Source of the DNA: an uncultured Oscillospiraceae bacterium
Lineage (GTDB): Bacteria > Bacillota > Clostridia > Oscillospirales > Acutalibacteraceae
Length of the DNA stretch: 12,589 nucleotides
Assembly (NCBI GenBank): GCA_910588415.1
Contig: CAJUPK010000066.1
Span: 1-12,589, forward strand
Direction of reading: 5' to 3'
The notes under the pieces were generated by a model. That model ran no database searches. It was given only the letters and a program-made list of their open reading frames with translations, and had not been told where the DNA came from. Below, in pieces: positions 1 through 6,454 of the stretch. The translations under genes were made by a program, and so were the position numbers. The first letter of the stretch is position 1; every line of letters starts with the position of its first letter.

Positions 1-617
1 AGGACAACGGCCCCTTCACCACCCGGAAGCAGATTTTGAAGGTGCCCAAGCTGGGCCCCAAGGCCTTTGAGCAGTGCGCGGGCTTTCTGCGGGTGCCGGA
101 GAGCGCCCAGGTGCTGGACCACACCGCCGTACACCCGGAATCCTACCAGGCTGCGGAGAAGCTGCTGGAGCTCTGCGGCTACACATTGGCAGACGTGGGA
201 AAACTGGGGGACCTGGACGCACGCCTGAAAGCCTTTGGCCCGGAAAAAGCCGCAGAGGCCTGCGGCGTGGGCCTGCCCACCCTGCGGGACATTGCCGCCG
301 AGCTGCAGAAGCCCGGCCGGGACCCCCGGGACCAGCTGCCGCCCCCTATTCTGCGCACAGATGTGATGGACCTGGCGGACCTGAAGCCCGGCATGAAGCT
401 GACAGGCACGGTGCGCAACGTGGTGGACTTTGGAGCCTTTGTGGACATCGGCGTACACCAGGACGGGCTGGTACACATCTCCCAGCTCTCCGACAGCTTT
501 GTGCGCAGCCCTAGCCAGGTGGTGAAGGTGGGGGACATTGTAAACGTCACGGTGCTGGAAGTGGACGAGAAGAAAAAGCGCATTGCCCTGACTATGAAGA
601 AGCAGAAAGCGGAATGA
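1..617 (+). CDS. tex: Tex family transcription accessory / S1 RNA-binding protein, 3' part
   Basis: The frame is open from the left edge of the window (first full codon at base 3), so the N-terminus lies outside. The visible part begins in a helix-hairpin-helix segment (ILKVPKLGPKAFEQCAGFLRV) typical of the Tex core. It continues through a helical region and ends in an S1 domain (about bases 370-600), with the hallmark run GTVRNVVDFGAFVDIG followed by DGLVHISQLS. Tex proteins bind nucleic acid through the C-terminal S1 domain and influence transcription and RNA turnover. The stop is TGA at 615-617. A weak hairpin (CGCCC/GGGCG) follows without a T-run, so read-through into the next genes is possible. 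Family identity is secure; only the start is unseen. Confidence 0.95.
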   Translation, partial: DNGPFTTRKQILKVPKLGPKAFEQCAGFLRVPESAQVLDHTAVHPESYQAAEKLLELCGYTLADVGKLGDLDARLKAFGPEKAAEACGVGLPTLRDIAAELQKPGRDPRDQLPPPILRTDVMDLADLKPGMKLTGTVRNVVDFGAFVDIGVHQDGLVHISQLSDSFVRSPSQVVKVGDIVNVTVLEVDEKKKRIALTMKKQKAE

Positions 618-703
618 GCGCCCTTTCCAAGGGGCGGTGGATGCAGGGCAAAGCCCAATCCTGCTCCTCCCCTCACCCCAAACACCGGAAAGGAGCTATA
701 CCG

Positions 704-913
704 ATGATAAAAACACTGACAGGCCTAGACGAATCTATGGACTTCATCCAGGATGTAAACTCTGACCCCCTCTTCCACGAGCCCATGCTCAGCAGCCAGG
801 AGCAGTTCCAGCACCACCTGGCAGAGGCCATCGCAGAGCCTAACAAAGATGTGTTCGCCACCTTCCATGGAAAGGAAAGCAGTCTTGGCCTATATGACTT
901 TATAGAGGGGTGA
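704..913 (+). CDS. 69-aa protein, probable truncated N-terminus of a GNAT acetyltransferase
   Basis: I start at ATG 704 because AAAGGAG lies just upstream (about 689-695); the longer frame from 614 overlaps tex and has no ribosome site. The protein reads like the opening of a GNAT-family acetyltransferase: a DPLF..PMLSS.EQ segment, then HLAEAIAEP and a strand ending GLYDFIEG. That resemblance is from memory of the family and was not searched. GNAT proteins normally run to 150 residues or more, and this frame stops just where the central acetyl-CoA-binding strand should follow. No later part of the fold is visible in the 42 bases before the MATE gene. It is therefore likely a decayed remnant, or a small hypothetical protein still translated within the tex-MATE transcript. 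Confidence 0.5.
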   Translation: MIKTLTGLDESMDFIQDVNSDPLFHEPMLSSQEQFQHHLAEAIAEPNKDVFATFHGKESSLGLYDFIEG

Positions 914-955
914 ACCCCCGCCCTACAGAACCATTGCAAAGGAGGACCTGCATAC

Positions 956-2347
956 ATGCCCGCTGAAAACGAAAAAACCGAACTATTTGAACGCACGCCC
1001 ATTCCAAAGGCTGTGATGTCTTTGGCCATCCCCACGGTGCTCAGCTCTCTGGTGATGGTGCTGTACCACCTGGCGGACACCTACTTTGTGGGAATGTTGG
1101 ACGACCCCATCCAAAACGCGGCTCTCACCCTCTCCGGCCCGGTGCTGCTGGCCTTTAACGCGGTAAACAACCTGTTCGGCGTGGGCACCTCCTCCATGAT
1201 GAGCCGGGCCCTGGGGGTAAAGGACTATGACACAGTGTACAAGAGCTCTGCCTTTGGGTTCTACGGCTCCCTGTTCAGCGGGGTGCTGTTCTCTGTGGGC
1301 TTCACCCTTTTCCGGGGGCCCCTGCTTCAGGTGATGGGTACCCAGCAGAGTACCGTTGCCGCTACCAGCGACTATCTGTTCTGGACCGTGACCTTTGGGG
1401 CAGCCCCAGCCATCCTTAATGTGGTGCTGGCCTATCTGGTCCGCTCAGAGGGGGCGTCCCTCCACGCCAGCATCGGCACCATGAGCGGCTGCTTCCTGAA
1501 CATACTCTTAGACCCCATTTTTATCCTGCCCTGGGGGCTGAACATGGGCGCGGCAGGGGCGGGCCTGGCCACGTTCCTCTCCAACTGCGCGGCCTGCCTG
1601 TACTTCTTCGTGCTGCTGTTTGTGCGCCGGGGGAAAACCTTTGTGTGCGTGAACCCCTCCATGTTCGGGTTCCGCAAGGCCATTGTGCTGGGCATCTTCG
1701 GGGTGGGCATCCCGGCCTCTATCCAAAACCTGCTGAACGTGACCAGCCGCATGGTGCTCAACAACTTCACCGCTGCCTACGGCCCGGACGCGGTGGCGGC
1801 CATGGGCATTGCCAGCACCATCAGCTCGGTTGCCATGCAGATTGCCCTGGGGGGCTCTCAGGGCATTATGCCTCTGATTGGCTATAACTACGCCAGCGGC
1901 AACGTAAAGCGCATGAAGGACACGGTGGGCTTTTTGAGCAAGCTAGCCCTGGGCTTTATGGCAGTGGCCACTGGGGCCATGTTCTTTGGAGCCCAGTGGT
2001 TCACCCTGCTGTTTATCCAGAACCAGTCCGTGGTCACCTTTGGCACAGCCTTTTTACAGGGGCTCTGCCTGGCCCAGCCCTTTTTGTGCATTGACTTCAT
2101 CGCGGTGGGCGTGTTCCAATCCTGCGGCATGGGCAGGCGGGCCCTGCTGTTCGCGGTGCTGCGGAAAATCATCCTGGAGATTCCCGCGCTGATTCTGCTG
2201 GACAAGCTCTTCCCGCCCTATGGGCTGGCCTACTCCCAGCTGGTGGCTGAGCTGATTTTGGCAGCAGCGGCGGTGGTTATGCTGCTGCAGATTTTCCGGA
2301 ATTTGGAGAAGAAAAACTCCCCCTTAGAGAAGGGCGGTCCTGTATGA
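956..2347 (+). CDS. MATE family multidrug/sodium antiporter
   Basis: This 463-aa membrane protein has the twelve hydrophobic segments and the N-terminal MATE signature (PIPKAVMSLAIPTVLSSLV, then LADTYFVGML). The second half repeats the pattern (FGVGIPASIQNLLNVTSRMVLNNF). MATE pumps in the plasma membrane export cationic drugs or metabolites in exchange for Na+ or H+; the substrate cannot be read from sequence. Start ATG 956 follows AAAGGAGG at about 938-945. The stop overlaps the next start as ATGA (2344-2347), so the MGMT-family gene is translationally coupled. Length is normal and no frame damage is seen. Confidence 0.95.
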   Translation: MPAENEKTELFERTPIPKAVMSLAIPTVLSSLVMVLYHLADTYFVGMLDDPIQNAALTLSGPVLLAFNAVNNLFGVGTSSMMSRALGVKDYDTVYKSSAFGFYGSLFSGVLFSVGFTLFRGPLLQVMGTQQSTVAATSDYLFWTVTFGAAPAILNVVLAYLVRSEGASLHASIGTMSGCFLNILLDPIFILPWGLNMGAAGAGLATFLSNCAACLYFFVLLFVRRGKTFVCVNPSMFGFRKAIVLGIFGVGIPASIQNLLNVTSRMVLNNFTAAYGPDAVAAMGIASTISSVAMQIALGGSQGIMPLIGYNYASGNVKRMKDTVGFLSKLALGFMAVATGAMFFGAQWFTLLFIQNQSVVTFGTAFLQGLCLAQPFLCIDFIAVGVFQSCGMGRRALLFAVLRKIILEIPALILLDKLFPPYGLAYSQLVAELILAAAAVVMLLQIFRNLEKKNSPLEKGGPV

Positions 2348-2670
2348 GCTTTCGGGACGAGATATATGGGCTGGTAGAGCGTATTCCGGCAGGGAAGCTT
2401 GCCACCTATGGGCAGCTGGCCTTTTTGGCGGGCAGGCCCCGGGCCTCGCGGATTGTAGGGGCGGCTATGCTCCACGCCCCCGAGGGGCTGCCCTGCCACC
2501 GGGTGATCTACCGGGACGGTACTCTCTGCTGCGACCAGGCCTTTGGAGGCAAGGAGGTTCAGCGGCAGATGCTGGAGCAGGAGGGGATCACCTTTCTGCC
2601 GGACGGCCGGGCCAATCTGGAAAAGCACCTGTGGACCGGACCCAAGGAGGACGGACAGAGATTCCCCTAA
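2344..2670 (+). CDS. MGMT-family methylated-DNA--cysteine S-methyltransferase domain protein
   Basis: The 108 aa cover only the C-terminal DNA-binding/catalytic domain of O6-alkylguanine-DNA alkyltransferases. Visible features are the IPAGKLATYGQLA start of the winged helix (Tyr22), the Arg-finger segment RASRIVGAA, and the acceptor motif LPCHRVI with Cys51. Similar short proteins are often alkyltransferase-like (ATL) proteins, in which the Cys is replaced by Trp; here the Cys is present, so direct repair by alkyl transfer to Cys51 is plausible. There is no N-terminal ribonuclease-H-like domain as in Ogt/Ada. The gene overlaps the MATE stop by ATGA and probably shares its transcript. Substrate preference is not determinable. 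Confidence 0.88.
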   Translation: MSFRDEIYGLVERIPAGKLATYGQLAFLAGRPRASRIVGAAMLHAPEGLPCHRVIYRDGTLCCDQAFGGKEVQRQMLEQEGITFLPDGRANLEKHLWTGPKEDGQRFP

Positions 2671-2723
2671 GCTGGCCATGCTTTGCGGCTATAGACTTAC
2701 ATAGACGTAGAAGATGGCTGCTT

Positions 2724-2747
2724 CCGATGTTCGCTTTGCGAAATCGG
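2724..2747. repeat. short hairpin with TTT loop
   Basis: CCGATGTTCGC pairs with GCGAAATCGG around a TTT loop, with one bulged G. No T-run follows, so it is not a classical terminator. It lies in the gene-free stretch after the MGMT-family gene. Confidence 0.4.
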
Positions 2748-2797
2748 GCAAAAAGACGGCGTTTTCGATTTTTCAAACAAGCCCTCCTTTAGGGGAG

Positions 2798-2886
2798 GTG
2801 ATCCGGGGTGGTCCGACCTTTCCTAGTGGTTAAAAAATGGACTTCCTTAGGGGGTAATGGGAAAACCCGGACCACCCCCAGATCAC
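2798..2886. repeat. 89-nt imperfect inverted repeat (MITE-like or long hairpin)
   Basis: The left arm GTGATCCGGGGTGGTCCG (2798-2815) pairs with the right arm at 2868-2886 (CGGACCACCCC, CA, GATCAC), with one mismatch and one indel. A TTTCC/GGAAA pair extends the stem inward. The roughly 50-nt AT-richer interior has no gene. It lies between the MGMT-family gene and the convergent terminator; I see no target duplication. Confidence 0.55.
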
Positions 2887-2957
2887 ACGAGAACGCACGA
2901 AAGCATACTCGACCCTGCCAAAACCTACCAAAACATGCAGCGCCAAGCAAAAAGAAG

Positions 2958-2998
2958 AGCTGGGGGAATCCGTTGGCACGATTCCCCCAGCTTTTTTT
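2958..2998. terminator. strong intrinsic terminator, probably bidirectional
   Basis: AGCTGGGGGAATC (2958-2970) pairs perfectly over 13 bp with GATTCCCCCAGCT (2980-2992) around a 9-nt loop. A seven-T tract follows on the + strand. On the - strand the hairpin is followed by CTTCTTTTT. It therefore can end both the tex-MATE-MGMT transcript and the leftward terminase-holin transcript. Confidence 0.9.
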
Positions 2999-3060
2999 AT
3001 CCCCATGGGGATATAGGAAACACGGGCAGCACGGCTCCCAAGAGGGAGGGCGGCGTGGCC

Positions 3061-3519
3061 TTAGCTCTCTTTTCCGCTGTCTGCCCGCTCTTCCAAGGCC
3101 TCCAGCATGGCCCGGAGAAACTGGGGATAGGGCACGCCCATCAGGCCCAGGTTTTCCAGGACCGAGAGCCCCTCGTTGGCAATAAAAAAGAAGCAGACCG
3201 CTGTGCGGACAAAGCTGCTGCCTGTGGCGCTGTCCAGCAAAGCGCCCAGCAGCACCAGCAGCAGTACCCCGGCCTTTCTCACCAGCCCCTGAAAGCCCGC
3301 CTGGCTGGACAGGGCCCCGCCCGCTGTTTTGCTGGACCGCCGGAAAAGCCCGGCCACAACCAGCCCGGTGGCATAGTCCGCAGCCATAAAGGCCATCAGC
3401 ACCTGCAGGGGCCTGTCCCAGCCCCCCAGGGCCTGCAGGGCAGCGCTTCCCCCCATGGCCAGGGCTGCCAGCACCGTGTTTTTCAGTAGCCCTCCTGTAT
3501 GTGTCCCCAAGATGTGCAT
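3061..3519 (-). CDS. phage holin family protein (toxin secretion / phage lysis type)
   Basis: This 152-aa protein has four hydrophobic segments (about residues 14-32, 37-58, 82-97 and 102-120). It carries the family marks FMAADYATGLVVAG and the C-terminal FFIANEGLSVLENLGLMGVPYPQFL, which I recognise as the phage_holin_4 (PF05105) pattern. Holins insert in the cytoplasmic membrane and make lesions that release an endolysin. Two in-frame ATGs exist (3525 and 3519); AGGAGG sits 1 nt before the first and 7 nt before the second, so 3519 is chosen. It is the last gene of the - strand cassette, 47 nt after the terminase stop. No endolysin follows: the next element is the terminator at 2958-2998. Confidence 0.88.
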   Translation of the reverse strand: MHILGTHTGGLLKNTVLAALAMGGSAALQALGGWDRPLQVLMAFMAADYATGLVVAGLFRRSSKTAGGALSSQAGFQGLVRKAGVLLLVLLGALLDSATGSSFVRTAVCFFFIANEGLSVLENLGLMGVPYPQFLRAMLEALEERADSGKES

Positions 3520-3566
3520 CGTCATTCCTCCTATTCTCCCTGTGTTCTGGTATATCTGTTTCTTGT

Positions 3567-4967
3567 TTACCACCCGCCCCTGGCCACTGCGTGGCTCCAG
3601 GCTCCGGCGTCCTCCAGGCAGCTGACCGACCGCACATAATAGGCAATGGCCAGGGCCATCACGCAGTCGTCGTGGGCGCCGGACTGGGCCTCTGCCCGTC
3701 CCCGGGGACTGCGGACAAAGGTCAGCAGCTCCCGCAGGGTGGTCCGGTCGTTGAGCCAGTCCGGGTGCTCCCGCACGATCTCCACCAGCCCGGCCAAAAT
3801 CACAGGCCGGGTGGCCGCTGTGGTCCGAAAGCCCAGGCTTCCCCCCGGCCCTGTGTACTGGCGGGGATAGCCCAGCCGTTCCAGCTCCCGCAGGGGATAG
3901 CTGGAGAAGTTGGATTCCACTGCCACAAGGGCTTGGTTGTACCACCAGCCCAGGCAGTAGAGCTGCCTGGCGTACAGATCCTCGTCCATGCGGCCCCGCA
4001 GGGTGCATACCTGCTGGCCAGAGAGCCTGTCCACCACCTGGGCCGCAAAGTAGTCAGAGCCCTCTCCCGCCGTGTCCCCGCCAATCACGTACTCCCGCCC
4101 AGGCTGGGGCTCCTGGTACACAGAGACAGGGCCGTTTTCCCCGGCGCAAAAGGCAATGCTCTCCGGGGCAATGGCCTCCCGGCCCAGAGCCTGGTCATAG
4201 CCCCAGGAAAAGGAGAACTCCCCCTGGCGCAGGGGCCCGGCCACCTGGCCCAGCCGGGCGGCCGCGTTGGCGGCATGGAACAGGCTTTTGCCCAGCACGC
4301 CCCACTCCCCCAGGCAGTATACCTGGTAGTAGTAGGGGTCTGACTGCCGGAACGCCTCCAGGGTGCGGCAGTAGTCCGGGTCCAGAAACCGATTGTCCCG
4401 GTAGGTGGTCTTCAGCACCAGGGCCCGGGGGTCCTCCCGGTCAAAGAAGCGGCCCTTCAGCCAGTGCAGGGTGGAGACCGGGTTAAAGGTCAGGGTTATC
4501 TGTTTGTGGGCCCCCCGGCCCCGCAGCCGCAGGTCCAGCTGGTTAAACTGGCTCTCCCGCAACTCAGAGGCCTCCTCCACCCAAATATCCGTCAGCTCTC
4601 CCCGGGGAAAGGTGACAGACTTCAGCTTTTCCGGGTCGTCCAGGCCCTTAAAGATCACCCGGTTGCCGTTGCGGCAGGTGACGCGCAAATCCCCCTCCGC
4701 GTACTGGAACAGGCTGCTCAGCCCCCACCGGGCGATCACCTGCCGGAACAGGGCATAGGTGGAATCCCTATGGGTGGCGGCCGTGGCACGGACCACCAGC
4801 ACATTGCACAGGGGTTGTTCCAGCAGCTTCACCACCAGGCGCTGCACGGCAAACTGGCTTTTCCCGCTGCCCGCGCCGCCGTACAGCACCAGGTACCGGT
4901 GGCTGCTGTCCCGCAGCAGGGGCAGGTACGCCGGGTTAAAAGCTTCCGACGGGATACACACCCTCAT
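3567..4967 (-). CDS. terL: phage terminase large subunit, PBSX family
   Basis: This 466-aa protein is the ATP-driven DNA packaging motor and nuclease of a tailed phage. ATPase features: Walker A GGAGSGKS (residues 30-37), Walker B IWVEEA (128-133) and the coupling motif LTFNP (159-163). The RuvC-like nuclease acidic residues are in place: D298 in GGDTA, E351 in VESN, and D433/D434 in HDD. Start ATG 4967 has GAGGAGG just upstream and overlaps the small-subunit stop as ATGA. Length is full for the family, so both activities may be intact. In a normal prophage a portal gene follows; here a holin follows instead. Confidence 0.93.
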   Translation of the reverse strand: MRVCIPSEAFNPAYLPLLRDSSHRYLVLYGGAGSGKSQFAVQRLVVKLLEQPLCNVLVVRATAATHRDSTYALFRQVIARWGLSSLFQYAEGDLRVTCRNGNRVIFKGLDDPEKLKSVTFPRGELTDIWVEEASELRESQFNQLDLRLRGRGAHKQITLTFNPVSTLHWLKGRFFDREDPRALVLKTTYRDNRFLDPDYCRTLEAFRQSDPYYYQVYCLGEWGVLGKSLFHAANAAARLGQVAGPLRQGEFSFSWGYDQALGREAIAPESIAFCAGENGPVSVYQEPQPGREYVIGGDTAGEGSDYFAAQVVDRLSGQQVCTLRGRMDEDLYARQLYCLGWWYNQALVAVESNFSSYPLRELERLGYPRQYTGPGGSLGFRTTAATRPVILAGLVEIVREHPDWLNDRTTLRELLTFVRSPRGRAEAQSGAHDDCVMALAIAYYVRSVSCLEDAGAWSHAVARGGW

Positions 4968-5314
4968 GGCCCCGCCTCCTCGATGCTCACCCGGATCTCC
5001 TCCTGGGGCTGGGCTGCCGCCTTCTCCGAGTAGCCGAAGCCGTTCTGCAGCATAAACTTGGCGCTGGCCGCCAGGTCCTTTTTGTAGATGGACTGCACAT
5101 TGGCGTCCTCCACCTGGGAGATGGCCCTGCGAAGAGCCTGTGCCTGGGGCGAGCCGCCGTTGGCCTGGCGGACCAGCTCCTGCCGGGTGTCCAGCCCCAG
5201 GGCCAGAGCCAGGCCTGGCAGGGAGGGGTGCAGGCCCTCCTGCTGGCAGCGGTCAAAGTAGGCGTCTGCCTGCTGGTCATAGGGGGGCGTGCGGGTCCGT
5301 TTTTTTCTCTCCAT
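4964..5314 (-). CDS. terS: phage terminase small subunit-like protein
   Basis: This 116-aa protein opens with a basic stretch (MERKKRTR) and a helix YFDRCQQEG, then LPGLALALGLDTRQEL, resembling the helix-turn-helix DNA-recognition part of P22 gp3-like/Terminase_small proteins. It ends DLAASAKFMLQNGFGYSEK, which is also common in that family. The small subunit binds the phage packaging site and loads the large subunit. I start at ATG 5314 because AAGGAGG lies at the right distance; the longer GTG start at 5329 would place that site inside the gene. It overlaps terL by ATGA, supporting coupled translation. Confidence 0.8.
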   Translation of the reverse strand: MERKKRTRTPPYDQQADAYFDRCQQEGLHPSLPGLALALGLDTRQELVRQANGGSPQAQALRRAISQVEDANVQSIYKKDLAASAKFMLQNGFGYSEKAAAQPQEEIRVSIEEAGP

Positions 5315-5325
5315 GCGCCCCTCCT

Positions 5326-5607
5326 TCACAGCGGATATGTACGCTGCGGGCAGCCAGCGGCAGCTTGCCCGGCCCGGTTCTGGAACATCTGCGCGTTGTG
5401 CTTCTGCTCCAGATACATGGCGTAAAGCATACTGTTCTCCCGCTGCCAGCTCAGCATCTGGCCGGGGCTGGCGGGCCCAGCCTCCTGCCGGGCCTGCAGC
5501 CGCCTCCGCAAAGCCGCCTGTTCCCGGGCCGCCTCCCGGGCCATCCGTCCATAATCAAAGCTGGCCCAAAGGCCGCTTCTTGGTTCCTGTTGCCTGGTTC
5601 GTTCCAT
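5326..5607 (-). CDS. small helical protein of unknown function, first gene of the terminase-holin cassette
   Basis: I do not recognise this 93-aa protein. It is rich in Arg, Gln, Ala and Glu. The middle (REAAREQAALRRRLQARQEAG) should form an amphipathic helix or short coiled coil, and a Met/Gln-rich segment (MLSWQRENSMLYAMYLEQKHNAQMF) follows. No membrane segment or signal peptide is seen. Start ATG 5607 has AAAGGAG 8 nt upstream. Its stop lies 11 nt before the terS start and almost touches the terS ribosome site, so the gene is real and part of the operon. Position before terS suggests a phage DNA-binding or packaging accessory protein, but that is inference only. Confidence 0.7.
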   Translation of the reverse strand: MERTRQQEPRSGLWASFDYGRMAREAAREQAALRRRLQARQEAGPASPGQMLSWQRENSMLYAMYLEQKHNAQMFQNRAGQAAAGCPQRTYPL

Positions 5608-5659
5608 TGCATGTACTCCTTTCACAACAGATGAGTTGTCGTAATGACTACTAATTTAT

Positions 5660-5688
5660 ATTATAGAGACAAATTGACATCTTGTCAA
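5660..5688 (-). promoter_or_regulatory. consensus sigma-A promoter for the terminase-holin cassette
   Basis: Reading the - strand, TTGACA (5688-5683), a 17-nt spacer and TATAAT (5665-5660) form a perfect consensus promoter. The start of transcription would be near 5653, giving a leader of about 45 nt to the gene starting at 5607. Confidence 0.85.
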
Positions 5689-5703
5689 GAGCTTTCTTAT
5701 ACT
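5674..5703 (+). promoter_or_regulatory. rightward promoter P1
   Basis: TTGACA (5674-5679), an 18-nt spacer and TATACT (5698-5703) read rightward. The -35 box is the left half of the palindrome whose right half is the -35 box of the leftward promoter. Confidence 0.7.
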
Positions 5704-5722
5704 TTTATTGACATTTTGCCAA
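5674..5722. promoter_or_regulatory. two operator-like palindromes over the divergent -35 boxes
   Basis: TTGACATCTTGTCAA (5674-5688) is a perfect palindrome with a 3-nt centre. TTGACATTTTGCCAA (5708-5722) is the same box with one half-site change. Their centres are 34 bp apart. A dimeric repressor bound here would block promoters in both directions; the nearest candidate is the S24 repressor at 6455-7171. No binding evidence exists. Confidence 0.55.
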
Positions 5723-5737
5723 CTTATCCGGTATACT
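5708..5737 (+). promoter_or_regulatory. rightward promoter P2, same architecture as P1
   Basis: TTGACA (5708-5713), an 18-nt spacer and TATACT (5732-5737) repeat the P1 layout exactly 34 bp downstream. The expected start near 5744 falls on a small palindrome, GGAACAGAGTTCC. The first convincing gene in this direction is the S24 repressor at 6455. Confidence 0.7.
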
Positions 5738-5740
5738 ATA

Positions 5741-6147
5741 GGGGAACAGAGTTCCAAAGGGGAGTTTTGCTTCTTTTGGACCAGGCGGGCTTGGCGTATG
5801 GGAAAGTATGTGCAGGTGTGTGCAATATGTATAGGGCAGTATAAGGCTTTATGGAAGGGGAAGATGGAAGGAAGTAAGGGCTTCGGGGGCTCTGCCCGTG
5901 TCTGCGGGGCATGGGATGCGTCAGCCGGGGGACGGCGGGGGACTTCTGCGTGCGGGCCGCTGTTGGGCCCCCAGGGCCCAAGACGCTGCTAGGCTGGGCG
6001 GCGCTCCAGGGCGGACTACAAAAGCCCAGAGAGGGCACCGGCTTTCTGCTTCCCCCCCTTTCTTTTGCGCCGCCTGGTAAGGACAAGGCCGTGGAGCGCT
6101 GCTCCACACCACGCAAGGGGTACTTAACATTGCCTGGGGCAAGTCAC
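5741..6147. other. gene-free stretch downstream of P2 with serial hairpins
   Basis: No frame here has both a ribosome site and a protein-like composition. The stretch holds GGAACAGAGTTCC (5743-5755), an 8-bp hairpin TTGGGCCC/GGGCCCAA with CCA loop (5963-5981), a 7-bp hairpin GTGGAGC/GCTCCAC with GCT loop (6091-6107), and TTGCC/GGCAA with TGG loop (6130-6142). It could be a long leader of the S24 gene, a structured non-coding RNA, or repeat-derived filler. Confidence 0.5.
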
Positions 6148-6227
6148 GGAGTTTCGTCCCTGCGCCCGACATTGCCTTCGGCAAGTCGCCGCGCTTGTTT
6201 CCCTTTGGGAAATACGGGCAAAACTCC
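6148..6227 (+). repeat. GGAGTTT...AAACTCC repeat unit, copy A
   Basis: This 80-nt unit is bounded by GGAGTTTCGTCCC and GGGCAAAACTCC, which can pair. Inside are two triloop hairpins: TTGCC/GGCAA (6172-6184, TTC loop, flanked by GAC/GTC) and TTTCCC/GGGAAA (6198-6212, TTT loop). Related copies lie at 9347-9408, 9527-9580 and 9651-9713. Confidence 0.65.
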
Positions 6228-6392
6228 TGCCTGGGTGGTTCTTTGACCCCTTTCTTCTTCCAATCGCATTAGGCTTTGATAGGAATTTTTTAATAATAAC
6301 AACATAGAAAGTTCCCCGCCCTGGACCGCGCAATTTTTATTTATATAAAATTCCGCGACAAACGAAGTGCGGAGCGAAGGTAAAAGTTTTGT

Positions 6393-6433
6393 CCACTTTT
6401 TCAAAAGTGGCAGGGTGTGGGGCAGCGCCCCAC
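6393..6433 (+). repeat. two perfect hairpins just before the S24 ribosome site
   Basis: CCACTTTT (6393-6400) pairs with AAAAGTGG (6403-6410). GTGGGGC (6417-6423) pairs with GCCCCAC (6427-6433) around an AGC loop. The second hairpin ends 8 nt before the AAGGAGG of the S24 gene. They may shape its mRNA leader, or be another dispersed palindromic unit inserted there. Confidence 0.5.
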
Positions 6434-6454
6434 GACCTTAAAGGAGGGTCTTCT

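Noticed and set aside
2857..3489. 210-codon + strand frame opposite the holin gene
   Set aside because: Antisense shadow of the holin with Gln/Gly/Pro-rich composition crossing a strong terminator.
3520..4008. Longer - strand frame extending the holin upstream
   Set aside because: The extension overlaps terL in another frame and has low-complexity composition; the ribosome site fixes the start at 3519.
5743..5755. GGAACAGAGTTCC as a LexA box
   Set aside because: Gram-positive LexA boxes have GAAC and GTTC separated by 4 nt; here the gap is 3 nt.
5911..6246. 111-codon + strand frame upstream of the S24 gene
   Set aside because: No ribosome site, it runs through hairpins and repeat copy A, and its composition is not protein-like.
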